Of a stretch of DNA of 64,000 nt, positions 8,903-17,430 are shown piece after piece (position 1 is the stretch's first letter; the number at the start of each line of letters is the position of its first letter). A program made the translations under genes and the position numbers. Location: the NCBI GenBank assembly GCA_036277115.1, contig DASUNM010000027.1:248001-312000 (forward strand), written 5' to 3'. The notes under the pieces are model-generated. The model had not been told where the DNA came from, did no database searches, and saw nothing but the letters and a program-made list of their open reading frames with translations. This stretch comes from Pyrinomonadaceae bacterium. GTDB lineage: Bacteria > Acidobacteriota > Blastocatellia > Pyrinomonadales > Pyrinomonadaceae.

Positions 8903-8954
8903 TCTTTTTTGAGAAATTCCCACGGCGGCCTGAACACCTTTCGCGGGCGTTCAA

Positions 8955-9096
8955 AACTGCTACAGCGTCCGGGCAGGTCTCCTGGCTTTGTCATCGCTTC
9001 AGACTGGCGATGAACTTCACAGTGGCGCGACCGCGCGGGATTCACACCCGCTTCCCTATTCTCCCCGCTTCGATGCGGGGCACCTGAACGCAATTT
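8955..9096 (-). promoter_or_regulatory. Cobalamin riboswitch
   Basis: The minus strand carries the conserved aptamer blocks in order: CAGGTGCCCCGCATCG, a GAATAGGGAAG segment, GGTGTGAATCCCGC, CGGTCGCGCCACTGTGA, then the B12 box AGCCAGGAGACCTGCC. These are the diagnostic elements of the adenosylcobalamin/cobalamin riboswitch family. It sits between a strong minus-strand promoter and the btuF terminator. It is expected to repress the five-gene uptake operon when cobalamin is plentiful. Confidence 0.95.
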
Positions 9097-9123
9097 CAAA
9101 AATCGCAAAGCTTAACGCGCCGG

Positions 9124-9152
9124 ACGATAGCACCGGCTCAGGCACCTGTCAA
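9124..9152 (-). promoter_or_regulatory. Sigma-70-type promoter for the btu operon
   Basis: On the minus strand TTGACA (9152-9147) and TATCGT (9129-9124) are separated by exactly 17 bp. The predicted transcript would start near 9117, about 20 bases before the riboswitch aptamer. Confidence 0.7.
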
Positions 9153-9225
9153 TGCTCACTTGAAAGCCACCCACTTTGCTTGCGCCGCGCGCGTCAAGTA
9201 ACATTTGGCGCTCAATCAATCACTC

Positions 9226-10293
9226 ATGATCAAAACTGTCGAATGGACCGATGAAGGCGTCCGCATGCTGGACCAGCGTCTGCTGCCGAACGAAGAGAAA
9301 TACCTGACGCTTTATTCGTACGAGGAAGTCGCGGACGCGATTAAGAAGATGGTCGTGCGCGGCGCGCCGGCGATTGGGGTCGCCGCTGCGATGGGACTCG
9401 CGCTGGGTGCGTCACAGTCGGTCAGCACTTCCCTGCCCGACCTCGAATACGATTTCAAGTACATGTGTGACGTGATGGGCGCGACGCGCCCGACGGCCGT
9501 TAATCTGTTCTGGGCGATTGAACGGATGCGCGACGTGATCAAGAAAGCGAAAGCTGAGGGCGTGAGCGATATCGGCGAAGTTAGGGCCCGTTTGGTCAAA
9601 GAGGCGCAAACGATTTTTCAGGAAGACATTGATTCAAACCGCGCCATCGGCCGTCACGGCGCCGACCTGATCAATGATGGCGCGACTGTGCTGACGCACT
9701 GTAACGCGGGCGCGCTGGCTACGGCGGGTGATTACGGCACTGCGCTCGGCGTGATTCGCGGGGCGGTTGATGCGGGCAAGCGGGTCGCCGTAATTGCCGA
9801 CGAAACGCGGCCGTTCTTGCAAGGTGCGCGACTGACCGCGTGGGAATTGAGCAAGGACAACATTCCGGTCACCGTAATCACGGATAACATGGCCGGTCAC
9901 GTGATGAAGCAAGGCAAAGTCGATTGCGTTGTCGTCGGCGCCGATCGCATTGCCGCAAACGGTGATGCCGCGAACAAGATCGGAACATACATGGTAGCCG
10001 TGTTGGCAAAGCAACACGACATTCCATTCTATGTGGCGGCCCCGTTCTCCACAGTCGATCTCGCCACCGCCACCGGCGAAGACATCCCCATCGAGGAACG
10101 AGATCCAAGAGAAGTGACGCACTTGCGCGAACAGCAATTGACCCCGGATGGTGTTGACGTGCACAACTTCGCCTTTGATGTCACTCCAAACGAGATGATT
10201 GCGGCCATCATCACTGATCGCGGCGTGGCCCGAGCCCCTTACACCGAAAGCCTCCAAACGTTGGCTAACGCGCGTTCCGCCAGCGCACCATAA
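9226..10293 (+). CDS. mtnA: S-methyl-5-thioribose-1-phosphate isomerase
   Basis: 355 residues from the ATG at 9226 (MIKTVEW, the usual family start; a TTG at 9205 would add seven residues). The enzyme converts methylthioribose-1-phosphate to methylthioribulose-1-phosphate in methionine salvage. Family blocks seen: [46 protein letters not shown] (with the catalytic Cys), [17 protein letters not shown] and [18 protein letters not shown] (with the catalytic Asp). No other methionine-salvage genes are nearby. The gene is divergent from the btu operon and followed 37 bp later by the PGI gene, so it may lead an operon with the sugar-phosphate genes. Confidence 0.95.
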   Translation: MIKTVEWTDEGVRMLDQRLLPNEEKYLTLYSYEEVADAIKKMVVRGAPAIGVAAAMGLALGASQSVSTSLPDLEYDFKYMCDVMGATRPTAVNLFWAIERMRDVIKKAKAEGVSDIGEVRARLVKEAQTIFQEDIDSNRAIGRHGADLINDGATVLTHCNAGALATAGDYGTALGVIRGAVDAGKRVAVIADETRPFLQGARLTAWELSKDNIPVTVITDNMAGHVMKQGKVDCVVVGADRIAANGDAANKIGTYMVAVLAKQHDIPFYVAAPFSTVDLATATGEDIPIEERDPREVTHLREQQLTPDGVDVHNFAFDVTPNEMIAAIITDRGVARAPYTESLQTLANARSASAP

Positions 10294-10330
10294 ACCTGAG
10301 GAGGCGCGTATCGCCGAAAACATCAACCAA

Positions 10331-12037
10331 ATGAAGCTTTCGTTGCCGCCCGATTTGTCGAAGGCCGTTGAAGCTGCGCTCGATGATTGGCAAGCCAATC
10401 GCAAGGTCGAGCAACTTTGGGCGCGAGACGCGACGCTCTGGACTGATGCAGGCGAAGACAAATGGCTCGGCTGGCTGAACATCGTTGATGAGCAGCAAAA
10501 AACCAATCGCCGATTTGTGAACTTTGCTGCTGAAGTAAAAGAGGCCGGCTTTTCTCATGTCCTGTTGCTCGGGATGGGCGGCTCCAGTCTCTGCCCCGAA
10601 GTGCTGGCGAAGTCGTTCGGAAGCATCGATGGATTTCCGCGGCTTCACGTTCTGGATTCAACCGATCCGGCGCAGGTCAAGGCAGTTGAGAATAAGATCC
10701 ACATCAGCACCACGCTGTTCTTCGTCTCAAGTAAATCGGGCACCACTCTCGAACCGAACATCTTCAAACAATACTTCTTCAGCCGCGCGCAAGAAGTCGT
10801 CGGCAAAGAGAACGCGGGCAAACACTTCATCGCCATAACCGATCCTGGATCGAAGCTGCGTGAGGAAGCTGAACGCGATCAGTTCCGAAAGATCTTTCTG
10901 GGTGACCCGAGCATCGGCGGACGTTACTCGGCGCTTTCCGATTTCGGCATGGCGCCGGCAGCCGCGATGGGAATCGACGTCCCGTCGTTTCTGAATCGCA
11001 CCGGTGAGATGGTCAAGGCGTGCCGCGCGGATGCGGTGAAAAATAATCCGGGCGCGATTCTCGGAGCCGTGCTGGGAACTGCGCACAAACAGGGTCGCGA
11101 CAAACTGACAATTGTTTCCTCGCCTGGAATCCACGATCTGGGCGCGTGGCTGGAACAGCTAGTGGCGGAATCGACCGGTAAGAACGGCAACGGATTGATT
11201 CCCCTGGATCGTGAAGCGCTCGCAACGGCGGACGCATACGGCGACGATCGCGTGTTCGTATATATGCGATTGGAATCGGGGCCGGATTCGCGCCAGGACG
11301 AGGCAATCGCGGACCTGGAGCAGGCTGGTCATCCGGTAATCATTATTTCAGTCGCTGATGTTTACGACCTCGGGAAGGAATTCTTTCGCTGGGAATTCGC
11401 CACTGCGGTGGCTGGCTCGATCATCGGCATTAATCCTTTCGATCAGCCAGACGTCGAAGCCAGCAAGATCGAAACGCGCAAACTCACTGACGAGTACGAG
11501 CGCACCGGATCATTACCGCCTGAAACACCATTTTACGAAGACGACGACATCAAGTTATTCGCCGATGACAGAAATGCCACCGCAATGAAGAGCGCAACGA
11601 CGGAGGCTTCTCTGCGCGGATATCTGAAAGCCCATGTCGATCGCCTGAAGCCGAATGATTACTTTGCGACCCTCGCTTACGTTGAGATGAATGAAGAGCA
11701 TGAGCAACTTCTGCAAACACCGCGTCACGCCATCCGCGACACAAAACATGTCGCGACGTGCTTAGGATTCGGGCCGCGCTTTTTGCATTCAACCGGACAG
11801 GCGTATAAAGGTGGGCCAGACTCGGGAGTGTTTCTGCAAATAACCTGCGATGATGCGAATGATTTACCCGTGCCAAATCAGAAGTACACTTTTGGCGTCG
11901 TGAAAGCGGCGCAGGCGCGCGGCGACTTTGAAGTGCTAGCGGAACGCGGGCGACGCGCGTTGCGAATTCATTTAGGCGCCCATGTGGCGAAGGGATTGCA
12001 AAAGTTGGACGCGGAAATCAAGCGAGCGCTCGATTAG
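10331..12037 (+). CDS. pgi: Glucose-6-phosphate isomerase, Tal-PGI fusion type lacking the transaldolase half
   Basis: 568 residues from the ATG at 10331. It interconverts glucose-6-phosphate and fructose-6-phosphate. Motifs: LLGMGGSSLCPEVL (about 80), SSKSGTTLEPNIFKQYFF, ITDPGSKL and GGRYSALSDFG. These match the C-terminal half of the bifunctional transaldolase/phosphoglucose isomerase proteins (about 950 residues) more than classical PGI. The transaldolase half is absent: mtnA ends 37 bp upstream. A good GAGGAGG at 10298-10304 is followed five bases later by an in-frame ATC (10310), so an unusual start there cannot be excluded. Neighbours downstream encode the next oxidative pentose-phosphate enzymes. 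Confidence 0.85.
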   Translation: MKLSLPPDLSKAVEAALDDWQANRKVEQLWARDATLWTDAGEDKWLGWLNIVDEQQKTNRRFVNFAAEVKEAGFSHVLLLGMGGSSLCPEVLAKSFGSIDGFPRLHVLDSTDPAQVKAVENKIHISTTLFFVSSKSGTTLEPNIFKQYFFSRAQEVVGKENAGKHFIAITDPGSKLREEAERDQFRKIFLGDPSIGGRYSALSDFGMAPAAAMGIDVPSFLNRTGEMVKACRADAVKNNPGAILGAVLGTAHKQGRDKLTIVSSPGIHDLGAWLEQLVAESTGKNGNGLIPLDREALATADAYGDDRVFVYMRLESGPDSRQDEAIADLEQAGHPVIIISVADVYDLGKEFFRWEFATAVAGSIIGINPFDQPDVEASKIETRKLTDEYERTGSLPPETPFYEDDDIKLFADDRNATAMKSATTEASLRGYLKAHVDRLKPNDYFATLAYVEMNEEHEQLLQTPRHAIRDTKHVATCLGFGPRFLHSTGQAYKGGPDSGVFLQITCDDANDLPVPNQKYTFGVVKAAQARGDFEVLAERGRRALRIHLGAHVAKGLQKLDAEIKRALD

Positions 12038-12052
12038 TGTCAGGACCGGGGT

Positions 12053-12121
12053 CCCCGCGCGGGCAGCCCGCGTGGGGTGGTGGATGCGACCGGATCAAAA
12101 CAGAACTTGAATGGCAGATCC
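12053..12121. repeat. Dispersed GC-rich repeat, 41-bp core
   Basis: Bases 12053-12093 (starting CCCCGCGCGGGCAGCCCGCG) are identical to 42740-42780. Beyond the core, GCGACCGGATCAAA and a weaker match to ...TTGAATGGCA recur near 33768-33810. The putative upstream start of the next gene (ATG at 12111) lies inside this repeat, which argues against that start. Confidence 0.8.
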
Positions 12122-12161
12122 CATCGCTACCGCTCCGCGTTCTGACACGCCTGGTACACAC

Positions 12162-13148
12162 ATGCAACTGGGAATGATTGGTCTGGGCCGGATGGGCGCC
12201 AACATGGTGCGACGCTTAATGCGTGGCGGCCATGAATGTGTCGTCTGGGACATGAATCCGGCGAGCGTCCAGGCACTTGCCGGCCAAGGCGCGATAGGAG
12301 CCTCTTCGCTGGAAGAGTTCGTCGCCAAACTCAAACAACCGCGCGCAATTTGGATCATGGTGCCGGCCGGTGAGGCAACGGAAAAGACGGTTAACGATCT
12401 CGGCGCGCGGCTTCACTCCGGCGACACCGTCATTGACGGTGGCAACTCGTATTTCAAAGACGACGTGCGCCGATCGAAGGCGCTGCGCGAAAAAGGCATT
12501 AACTACGTCGATGTCGGTACCAGCGGCGGCGTGTGGGGACTGGAGCGTGGCTACTGCATGATGATCGGCGGCCCGAAAGAAGTCGTTGAGCATCTCGATC
12601 CGATCTTCAAAACGCTCGCTCCCGGTCGCGGAGAGATTCCGCGTACTACGGGACGCGAGAATGTTCCCGGCACAGTTGAAGACGGCTATCTCTACTGCGG
12701 TCCGTCAGGCGCCGGCCATTTTGTAAAGATGGTGCACAACGGTATCGAGTACGGTCTGATGCAGGCGTATGCCGAAGGCTTCGACATTTTTCACAATGCG
12801 AACTCAGAACAGTTGCCGGAAGATATTCGTTACGACTTGAACGTCGCCGACATCGCTGAAGTGTGGCGCCGCGGCAGCGTGATCTCGTCCTGGCTGCTTG
12901 ATCTGACGGCGATGGCCCTGCTTGAAGATCCCGAACTGAAAAGCTACACCGGCTTTGTTCAGGATTCAGGTGAAGGCCGCTGGACTATTCAAGCCGCAAT
13001 CGAAGAAGCCGTGCCCGCCGAAGTTCTGACGTCCGCGCTTTACACGCGTTTTCGTTCGCGGCAAGAGCACACGTTTGCCGAAAAGATTCTGTCCGCCATG
13101 CGCAAGAAGTTTGGCGGGCATCTGGAACCGCGCAGTGGCACTAAGTGA
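12162..13148 (+). CDS. gnd: 6-phosphogluconate dehydrogenase, decarboxylating, short form
   Basis: 328 residues from the ATG at 12162 ([12 protein letters not shown], the standard start). The alternative ATG at 12111 falls in a dispersed repeat. The enzyme oxidises 6-phosphogluconate to ribulose-5-phosphate and CO2. The Rossmann motif GLGRMG is at residues 6-11; substrate-site blocks are [12 protein letters not shown], and [19 protein letters not shown] with the catalytic Lys and the His-Asn pair. The length (about 300-330) marks the short form, as in Bacillus YqeC/GntZ-like proteins, which often prefer NAD; cofactor choice is not proven here. The stop overlaps the GTG of zwf (GTGA), implying translational coupling. 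Confidence 0.9.
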   Translation: MQLGMIGLGRMGANMVRRLMRGGHECVVWDMNPASVQALAGQGAIGASSLEEFVAKLKQPRAIWIMVPAGEATEKTVNDLGARLHSGDTVIDGGNSYFKDDVRRSKALREKGINYVDVGTSGGVWGLERGYCMMIGGPKEVVEHLDPIFKTLAPGRGEIPRTTGRENVPGTVEDGYLYCGPSGAGHFVKMVHNGIEYGLMQAYAEGFDIFHNANSEQLPEDIRYDLNVADIAEVWRRGSVISSWLLDLTAMALLEDPELKSYTGFVQDSGEGRWTIQAAIEEAVPAEVLTSALYTRFRSRQEHTFAEKILSAMRKKFGGHLEPRSGTK

Positions 13149-14701
13149 CGATGCCGTCTGACGAAACACAACCTGCAGCCGCAGCTGAGATTGCCCCGCC
13201 GTGCATCATGGTCATCTTCGGTGCCTCTGGCGATCTCACCAAGCGAAAACTGATTCCCGCTCTCTACAATCTCAAACACAGCCAGTGCCTCTCTGACAAT
13301 TTCGCCGTACTCGGTCTCGCGCGCGTGGAAATGAGCGACGACGAATTTCGCCGGCGCCTGCGCGCAGACATGGACGAGTTCGCCACCGACGAAATCAGTG
13401 ACGACGAATGGCAATGGCTCGCGGAGCGCCTTTATTACATGACCGGGGATTTCGACGACGATCGGATGTACGCACGGGTGAAGGCCCGGGTCGAGGAACT
13501 CGATCAGAAGCATCAGGCCGCAGGAAATTGCGTTTTCTATCTCGCCACCGCGCCTCAGTACTTCGCGCCGATTGCGCAGCAGCTCGGCCGCGTCGGATTA
13601 ACAACGGAACAGGGCGATCACTGGCGACGGGTGGTCATTGAAAAGCCGTTTGGGCGTGATCTCGAATCAGCACGGCAACTGAACCAGGAGATCAAGCAGG
13701 TCCTGGACGAAGATCAGATTTATCGCATCGATCACTATCTCGGGAAAGAAACCGTGCAGAACATCATGGTGTTCCGGTTTAGCAACGGCCTGTTCGAACC
13801 AATCTGGAATCGCCAGTACGTTGACAGCGTGCAGATTACCGCGGCGGAGAAGGTTGGCGTCGAACAACGCGGGGCTTACTACGAAAGCACAGGCGCGTTA
13901 CGCGACATGGTGCCGAATCACCTGCTTCAGTTAGTAACGCTGACGGCGATGGAGCCTCCGGTTTCGTTTGAGGCAAATTCGGTGCGCGATGAGCAGGTGA
14001 AAGTGCTTCGCGCGATTCAATGCCCTACACCCGAAGAAGCAGCAAAACGAACGGTGCGCGGCCAATACGATGCGGGCGAGATTGATGAAAAGCCGGCGCC
14101 GGCTTATCGCGCGGAACCAAACGTCGCGCCCGATTCGAATGTCGAGACATACGTCGGGATAAAACTTTTGATCGATAACTGGCGTTGGGCTGACGTGCCG
14201 TTTTACCTGCGTACCGGAAAGCGTCTGCTCGCGCGCGACACAGAAATCGCCATTCGCTTCAAACGCGCGCCGTTCGTCCTCTTTCGTAACACGCCGATTG
14301 AACGCCTCAATCGCAATCGCCTCGTGCTGCACATTCAACCCGACGAAGGAATTTCCGTGCGCTTTGGCGCAAAGATTCCCGGCTCAACCATGAACATCGG
14401 CGCGGTCGATATGCAGTTTGATTACGAAGACTATTTTGGCGACACACCCAGCACTGGTTACGAACGTTTGTTGCACGACTGCATGGTGGGCGACGCGACG
14501 CTCTTCCAGCGCGCAGATCAAGTCGAAGCAGGATGGGCGGTAGTTGAACCGATTGTTCAAGCCTGGAAGCAAGCGCCGCCGGACTTTCCAAACTACAAGG
14601 CCGGGACGTGGGGACCGAAGGAAGCTGAAGAGCTGTTAACGCGCGACGGTCGTGAGTGGGAGTGGACTTCGGATCTTAGACGTCCTCACCGCGCGAAGTA
14701 A
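13145..14701 (+). CDS. zwf: Glucose-6-phosphate 1-dehydrogenase
   Basis: 518 residues with GTG start at 13145 overlapping the gnd stop; an ATG at 13151 is an equally good start. It oxidises glucose-6-phosphate to 6-phosphoglucono-lactone, the entry to the oxidative pentose-phosphate pathway. Motifs: [19 protein letters not shown] (coenzyme site, about residue 25), [11 protein letters not shown], and the active-site signature [13 protein letters not shown] (about 195-207). The length fits the family. With pgi and gnd just upstream it forms a three-enzyme NADPH/pentose unit. No lactonase (pgl) gene is present in the window. Confidence 0.96.
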   Translation: MTMPSDETQPAAAAEIAPPCIMVIFGASGDLTKRKLIPALYNLKHSQCLSDNFAVLGLARVEMSDDEFRRRLRADMDEFATDEISDDEWQWLAERLYYMTGDFDDDRMYARVKARVEELDQKHQAAGNCVFYLATAPQYFAPIAQQLGRVGLTTEQGDHWRRVVIEKPFGRDLESARQLNQEIKQVLDEDQIYRIDHYLGKETVQNIMVFRFSNGLFEPIWNRQYVDSVQITAAEKVGVEQRGAYYESTGALRDMVPNHLLQLVTLTAMEPPVSFEANSVRDEQVKVLRAIQCPTPEEAAKRTVRGQYDAGEIDEKPAPAYRAEPNVAPDSNVETYVGIKLLIDNWRWADVPFYLRTGKRLLARDTEIAIRFKRAPFVLFRNTPIERLNRNRLVLHIQPDEGISVRFGAKIPGSTMNIGAVDMQFDYEDYFGDTPSTGYERLLHDCMVGDATLFQRADQVEAGWAVVEPIVQAWKQAPPDFPNYKAGTWGPKEAEELLTRDGREWEWTSDLRRPHRAK

Positions 14702-14703
14702 GA

Positions 14704-14749
14704 CGGTACGCACGCCCCTGGCGTGCTGGCACGCGGGACGCGTGTGTAC
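14704..14749. repeat. Palindromic repeat (GGTACGCACGC type)
   Basis: GGTACGCACGCCCCTGGCG faces GGACGCGTGTGTACC as an imperfect inverted repeat. Its complement closely matches 26357-26402, so the two copies have opposite orientation. Confidence 0.65.
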
Positions 14750-14754
14750 CGACG

Positions 14755-14955
14755 TCACGTAGATGGAACTGAGATGTATCTTTGAGTGCGATTAGCGCGA
14801 CGCCAGCCAGGTTTGGTGTTGAATCGCTTCTCGTGTCGCTCAACGCATTCCCAGCAAAAGAAATGCAGTTTGCTATCGGGCCCGATGGACTCGATCACGT
14901 GGTTGGTTATCCGGTCACAACGCTCGCAACGTCTTACTGTCGGTTGTTCAGCCAT
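14755..14955 (-). CDS. Small zinc-binding protein
   Basis: 66 residues from the ATG at 14955. An upstream open extension to 15042 would overlap the DUF488 gene. Two Cys pairs (CERC near residue 10 and CWEC near residue 35) form a likely zinc ribbon, followed by a basic tail (RHEKRFNTK, GWRRANRTQR). The start lies 25 bp after the DUF488 stop, so the two are probably cotranscribed. The family is not recognised; a nucleic-acid or protein contact role is only a guess. Confidence 0.5.
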   Translation of the reverse strand: MAEQPTVRRCERCDRITNHVIESIGPDSKLHFFCWECVERHEKRFNTKPGWRRANRTQRYISVPST

Positions 14956-14980
14956 ATCAGTTGCCTGGATTATGAAACAC

Positions 14981-15529
14981 TCACTCACTGACATCCAAGA
15001 CGCCCCGGTACGATAGTTCACCATTGACGAGGCGCGCAGCACTCGTGAATGGATGTTCTTCCGACTTTCCTGCGCCCAGGATGTGGACCACCGTCACGCT
15101 CTTCGCTTTCAAATAATCCGCGATTAAGCTGCGATGACATTTCCACCAGACGGCTTCGGCGCACATAATCGCCGTCCGACTTTCTTTCGCCTCCCGGAGC
15201 AGCTGCTCAATGCCTTCGTGAAACTCGTCCGACTCCATGTGATCCGCGTACCCGCGAAACATTTCATTCCGCCAGGCCATATTAATTGAATCAGGTTTCG
15301 CACGGCGGCGGCCTCCAAGCTCAGGAGCGTGACGGTACTCGATTTCAGCTTCCGCCAGCACCGCCGCCAGGGTCGGTTTATTAAATTGCGGATAACGCCG
15401 CGACCCTGGATAAGTACGGACATCAACCAACGCGCCGACGCGAAACGACTGTAGCGCTGCGACGAACTCGTCGATGGGCCGTGTCGAATGGCCGATTGTC
15501 CAGACCGACAAGCTTGCGTTCGGATTCAT
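14981..15529 (-). CDS. DUF488 domain protein
   Basis: 182 residues. Family features: the opening VWTIGHSTRPIDEFVAALQ, the VDVRTYPGSRRYPQFN block and the central CAEAVWWKCHRSLIADYL with its conserved Cys and His. DUF488 proteins are widespread, their biochemical function is not established, and the Cys/Arg pattern has been compared with metal or nucleotide binding. The downstream neighbour is a small zinc-binding protein. The start ATG at 15529 is supported by the conserved motif beginning about residue 9. The gene is divergent from the 15.8 kb membrane-protein operon. Confidence 0.85.
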   Translation of the reverse strand: MNPNASLSVWTIGHSTRPIDEFVAALQSFRVGALVDVRTYPGSRRYPQFNKPTLAAVLAEAEIEYRHAPELGGRRRAKPDSINMAWRNEMFRGYADHMESDEFHEGIEQLLREAKESRTAIMCAEAVWWKCHRSLIADYLKAKSVTVVHILGAGKSEEHPFTSAARLVNGELSYRGVLDVSE

Positions 15530-15589
15530 GCTAACGATCGTACAACTAAAAGTAGTCGTGAAAATTACCGGCCCTTGCGAAAAAGTTTC

Positions 15590-15618
15590 TTGACACGCTC
15601 TGAGGCGCAGAGTATAAG
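15590..15618 (+). promoter_or_regulatory. Near-consensus sigma-70 promoter of the 15.8 kb locus
   Basis: TTGACA at 15590-15595 and TATAAG at 15613-15618 are separated by exactly 17 bp. Transcription would start near 15625, leaving a leader of about 147 bases before the first gene. The leader contains a short palindrome, ACGCGCTAGCGCGT (about 15640). This is the best-matching plus-strand promoter found in the window. Confidence 0.75.
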
Positions 15619-15771
15619 CCGCGTGTCCTAAAGGCCTCTGACGCGCTAGCGCGTACTCACTAAACTGACGCGAGATCGTTTCATCGTTTCTGGCCTACTC
15701 GCGATCCGGCAACTCTGCTTTCGATCGTGGCAGTGGCGCCGAAGAAAGATTCCCAAACGAGGTAAATAGAT

Positions 15772-16884
15772 ATGTTTGGTTCACAAGTCATCGACGTTGC
15801 CATCGGCATGGTCTTCGTTTACCTGCTCCTGAGTTTGGTCTGCTCCGCGGCAAACGAATTAATCGAAACGGTAATGAAAAACCGCGCCGCGAAACTGGAG
15901 GAAGGAATTCGCTCCCTGCTCAACGACGAAGGGCTGGCGAACCAAGTATATAACCACACGCTGGTCAGCGGTCTCTATACCAAAGCCAAGGGGAAACCGT
16001 CCTACATTCCTTCACGCACATTTGCCTTGGCACTCCTGAATATCGTTGCTCCCGATGTCACTTCGCCGGGCGCCGGATCAAATCCGGTGCAAGCGGTGCG
16101 CGACACGGTTTCCAACCTGCCAGCCAATCACGCAGCCGCCCCAATCAAAGATGCCCTGCTGGCCCTGATCGATGACGCTCAAGGCGATATCAACAAACTG
16201 CGGTTGAATATTCAGAATTGGTACGACGGCGCAATGGATCGCGTTTCGGGTTGGTACAAGCGACGTGTGCACATAATCATTATGATCCTGGGCCTGCTGG
16301 TTACGATCGGTTTGAATGTCGATTCAATCGCCATTTTCAAGGCCCTCGCCAATGACAAGGCTTTGCGTGATTCGATGGTGGCCGCCGCAGATGCTTATGC
16401 CAAAGCCAATGCTTTGCCAACTCCCACACCGTCTCCCTCGACAACTCAGCCGCCGGGAAACTCTGCGACAGGTGCGGCAACTCAGCCGCCGGCAGACAGC
16501 ACGGCAACTCCGACACCGGTCTCGTCGCCGACCCCAACACAGTCGCCAACTCCTTCGGACCCATGTTGGGCGCATGACTGCCAGGCGGATGAAAACTCTC
16601 CCAAGTGCAAGTTAAAGAAAAACCAGTGCCAACTTGAAAAACTGGGTCTGCCGATTGGGTGGAGACCACCTCGTGATCCTTTCCCCGGATTTATGCTCTG
16701 GAAGCCAGGCGTCCTGGGCACCTGGGGAACGCAGATTTATGAACACGGGTGGGGTTGGTTGCTGACTGCGCTGGCGATTTCTCTCGGTGCTCCGTTCTGG
16801 TTCGACCTGCTAAACAAGTTCATCGTCATTCGTTCGACGGTGAAACCGAAGGAGAAGAGTCAGGAGGAACAGTCGAAGGATTGA
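15772..16884 (+). CDS. Unclassified membrane protein with Thr/Pro-rich loop
   Basis: 370 residues; the ATG at 15772 follows ACGAGGTAAATAG. Three clear membrane segments: residues about 6-30 (AIGMVFVYLLLSLVCSAAN), about 165-188 (IIIMILGLLVTIGL) and about 325-348 (LLTALAISLGAPFWFDLL). Between the second and third lies a Thr/Pro/Ser-rich stretch (about 210-262) and a four-Cys segment (CWAHDC...CKLKKNQC). The last 25 residues are charged (KPKEKSQEEQ). I do not know a function. It is the first gene after the strong promoter at 15.6 kb, and the following genes share its membrane or envelope character. The Pro/Thr loop resembles the linker of the protein at 19235-20128. Confidence 0.7.
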   Translation: MFGSQVIDVAIGMVFVYLLLSLVCSAANELIETVMKNRAAKLEEGIRSLLNDEGLANQVYNHTLVSGLYTKAKGKPSYIPSRTFALALLNIVAPDVTSPGAGSNPVQAVRDTVSNLPANHAAAPIKDALLALIDDAQGDINKLRLNIQNWYDGAMDRVSGWYKRRVHIIIMILGLLVTIGLNVDSIAIFKALANDKALRDSMVAAADAYAKANALPTPTPSPSTTQPPGNSATGAATQPPADSTATPTPVSSPTPTQSPTPSDPCWAHDCQADENSPKCKLKKNQCQLEKLGLPIGWRPPRDPFPGFMLWKPGVLGTWGTQIYEHGWGWLLTALAISLGAPFWFDLLNKFIVIRSTVKPKEKSQEEQSKD

Positions 16885-17018
16885 TGAAGTCCTGGTTGCC
16901 GTGTTGGGTCGATAACGATGGGCATATCGATGACCAGGAAGAAATATTTTCGGAGACACGGGTCGGGCCAGGGTCCCACCGAACCGTAATTCCATCGACG
17001 TCCACCTGCCATAGATAA
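16884..17018 (+). CDS. Possible 44-residue ORF coupled to the preceding gene
   Basis: An ATG at 16884 overlaps the preceding stop as TGATG and reads 44 codons to 17018. A purine-rich GAAGGA lies just upstream. The product begins MKSWLPCWVDNDGHIDD and is mainly polar. It fills an otherwise empty 146-bp gap, but there is no homology signal, so it may be non-coding. Confidence 0.25.
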   Translation: MKSWLPCWVDNDGHIDDQEEIFSETRVGPGSHRTVIPSTSTCHR

Positions 17019-17030
17019 GGAGCATTTGCG

Positions 17031-17426
17031 ATGCCAGATAACGAAGTGCCAATTGTGGAGATTAAGAAGACCGGGAGCGTGCCTCAGATACAACTCAGCT
17101 TTGGGTTCGCCCAATTCGCGAGCTTCCGGATCCTCCTTTGGGACACTAACGGACATAACCCAACCGAAGTAGCAAAGGCCACTAATGTCCCCGGTGAACC
17201 GGATACCTTTCCCATCGGGACTTCAGCAAGCGGACTTGATGGCCGTTACATAACGTGGCAGGCCTCTATTGCATCGCCGACCGGTGGGCCGGGCCAGCAG
17301 TTTAGTCAAACAGCGAAGTTCTTACAGGACGGCGCCAACTGTCCAACCGGGCCGTTCACTCAGAGTGGGCCGTTCTCAAATGTGACGGCTACCTTTGCCA
17401 ACGCTCGTTTCAAGGTAGTGGATTAA
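17031..17426 (+). CDS. Unclassified 131-residue protein, probably beta-rich
   Basis: 131 residues; the ATG at 17031 follows AAGGAG at a good distance. There is no signal peptide or membrane segment. The sequence alternates polar and hydrophobic residues (IQLSFGFAQFASFRILLWD, RYITWQASIAS, FSNVTATFANARFKVVD) and is rich in Gly, Thr and Phe, which suggests a small beta-sandwich. It ends 4 bp before the next gene, so the two are surely in one transcript. No family recognised; a cytosolic accessory role in the 15.8-24.7 kb locus is inferred only from position. Confidence 0.6.
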   Translation: MPDNEVPIVEIKKTGSVPQIQLSFGFAQFASFRILLWDTNGHNPTEVAKATNVPGEPDTFPIGTSASGLDGRYITWQASIASPTGGPGQQFSQTAKFLQDGANCPTGPFTQSGPFSNVTATFANARFKVVD

Positions 17427-17430
17427 GGGG

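Noticed and set aside
9097..9225. SAM or other riboswitch for mtnA on the plus strand
   Set aside because: The stretch contains the btu promoter on the other strand and no SAM-aptamer motif.
9634..10506. Minus-strand open frame of 290 codons over mtnA and pgi
   Set aside because: It is antisense to two enzymes with intact motifs and has no recognisable domain.
12111..12161. N-terminal extension of the 6-phosphogluconate dehydrogenase
   Set aside because: The upstream ATG lies in a dispersed repeat, has no ribosome site, and the family starts at the residue encoded at 12162.
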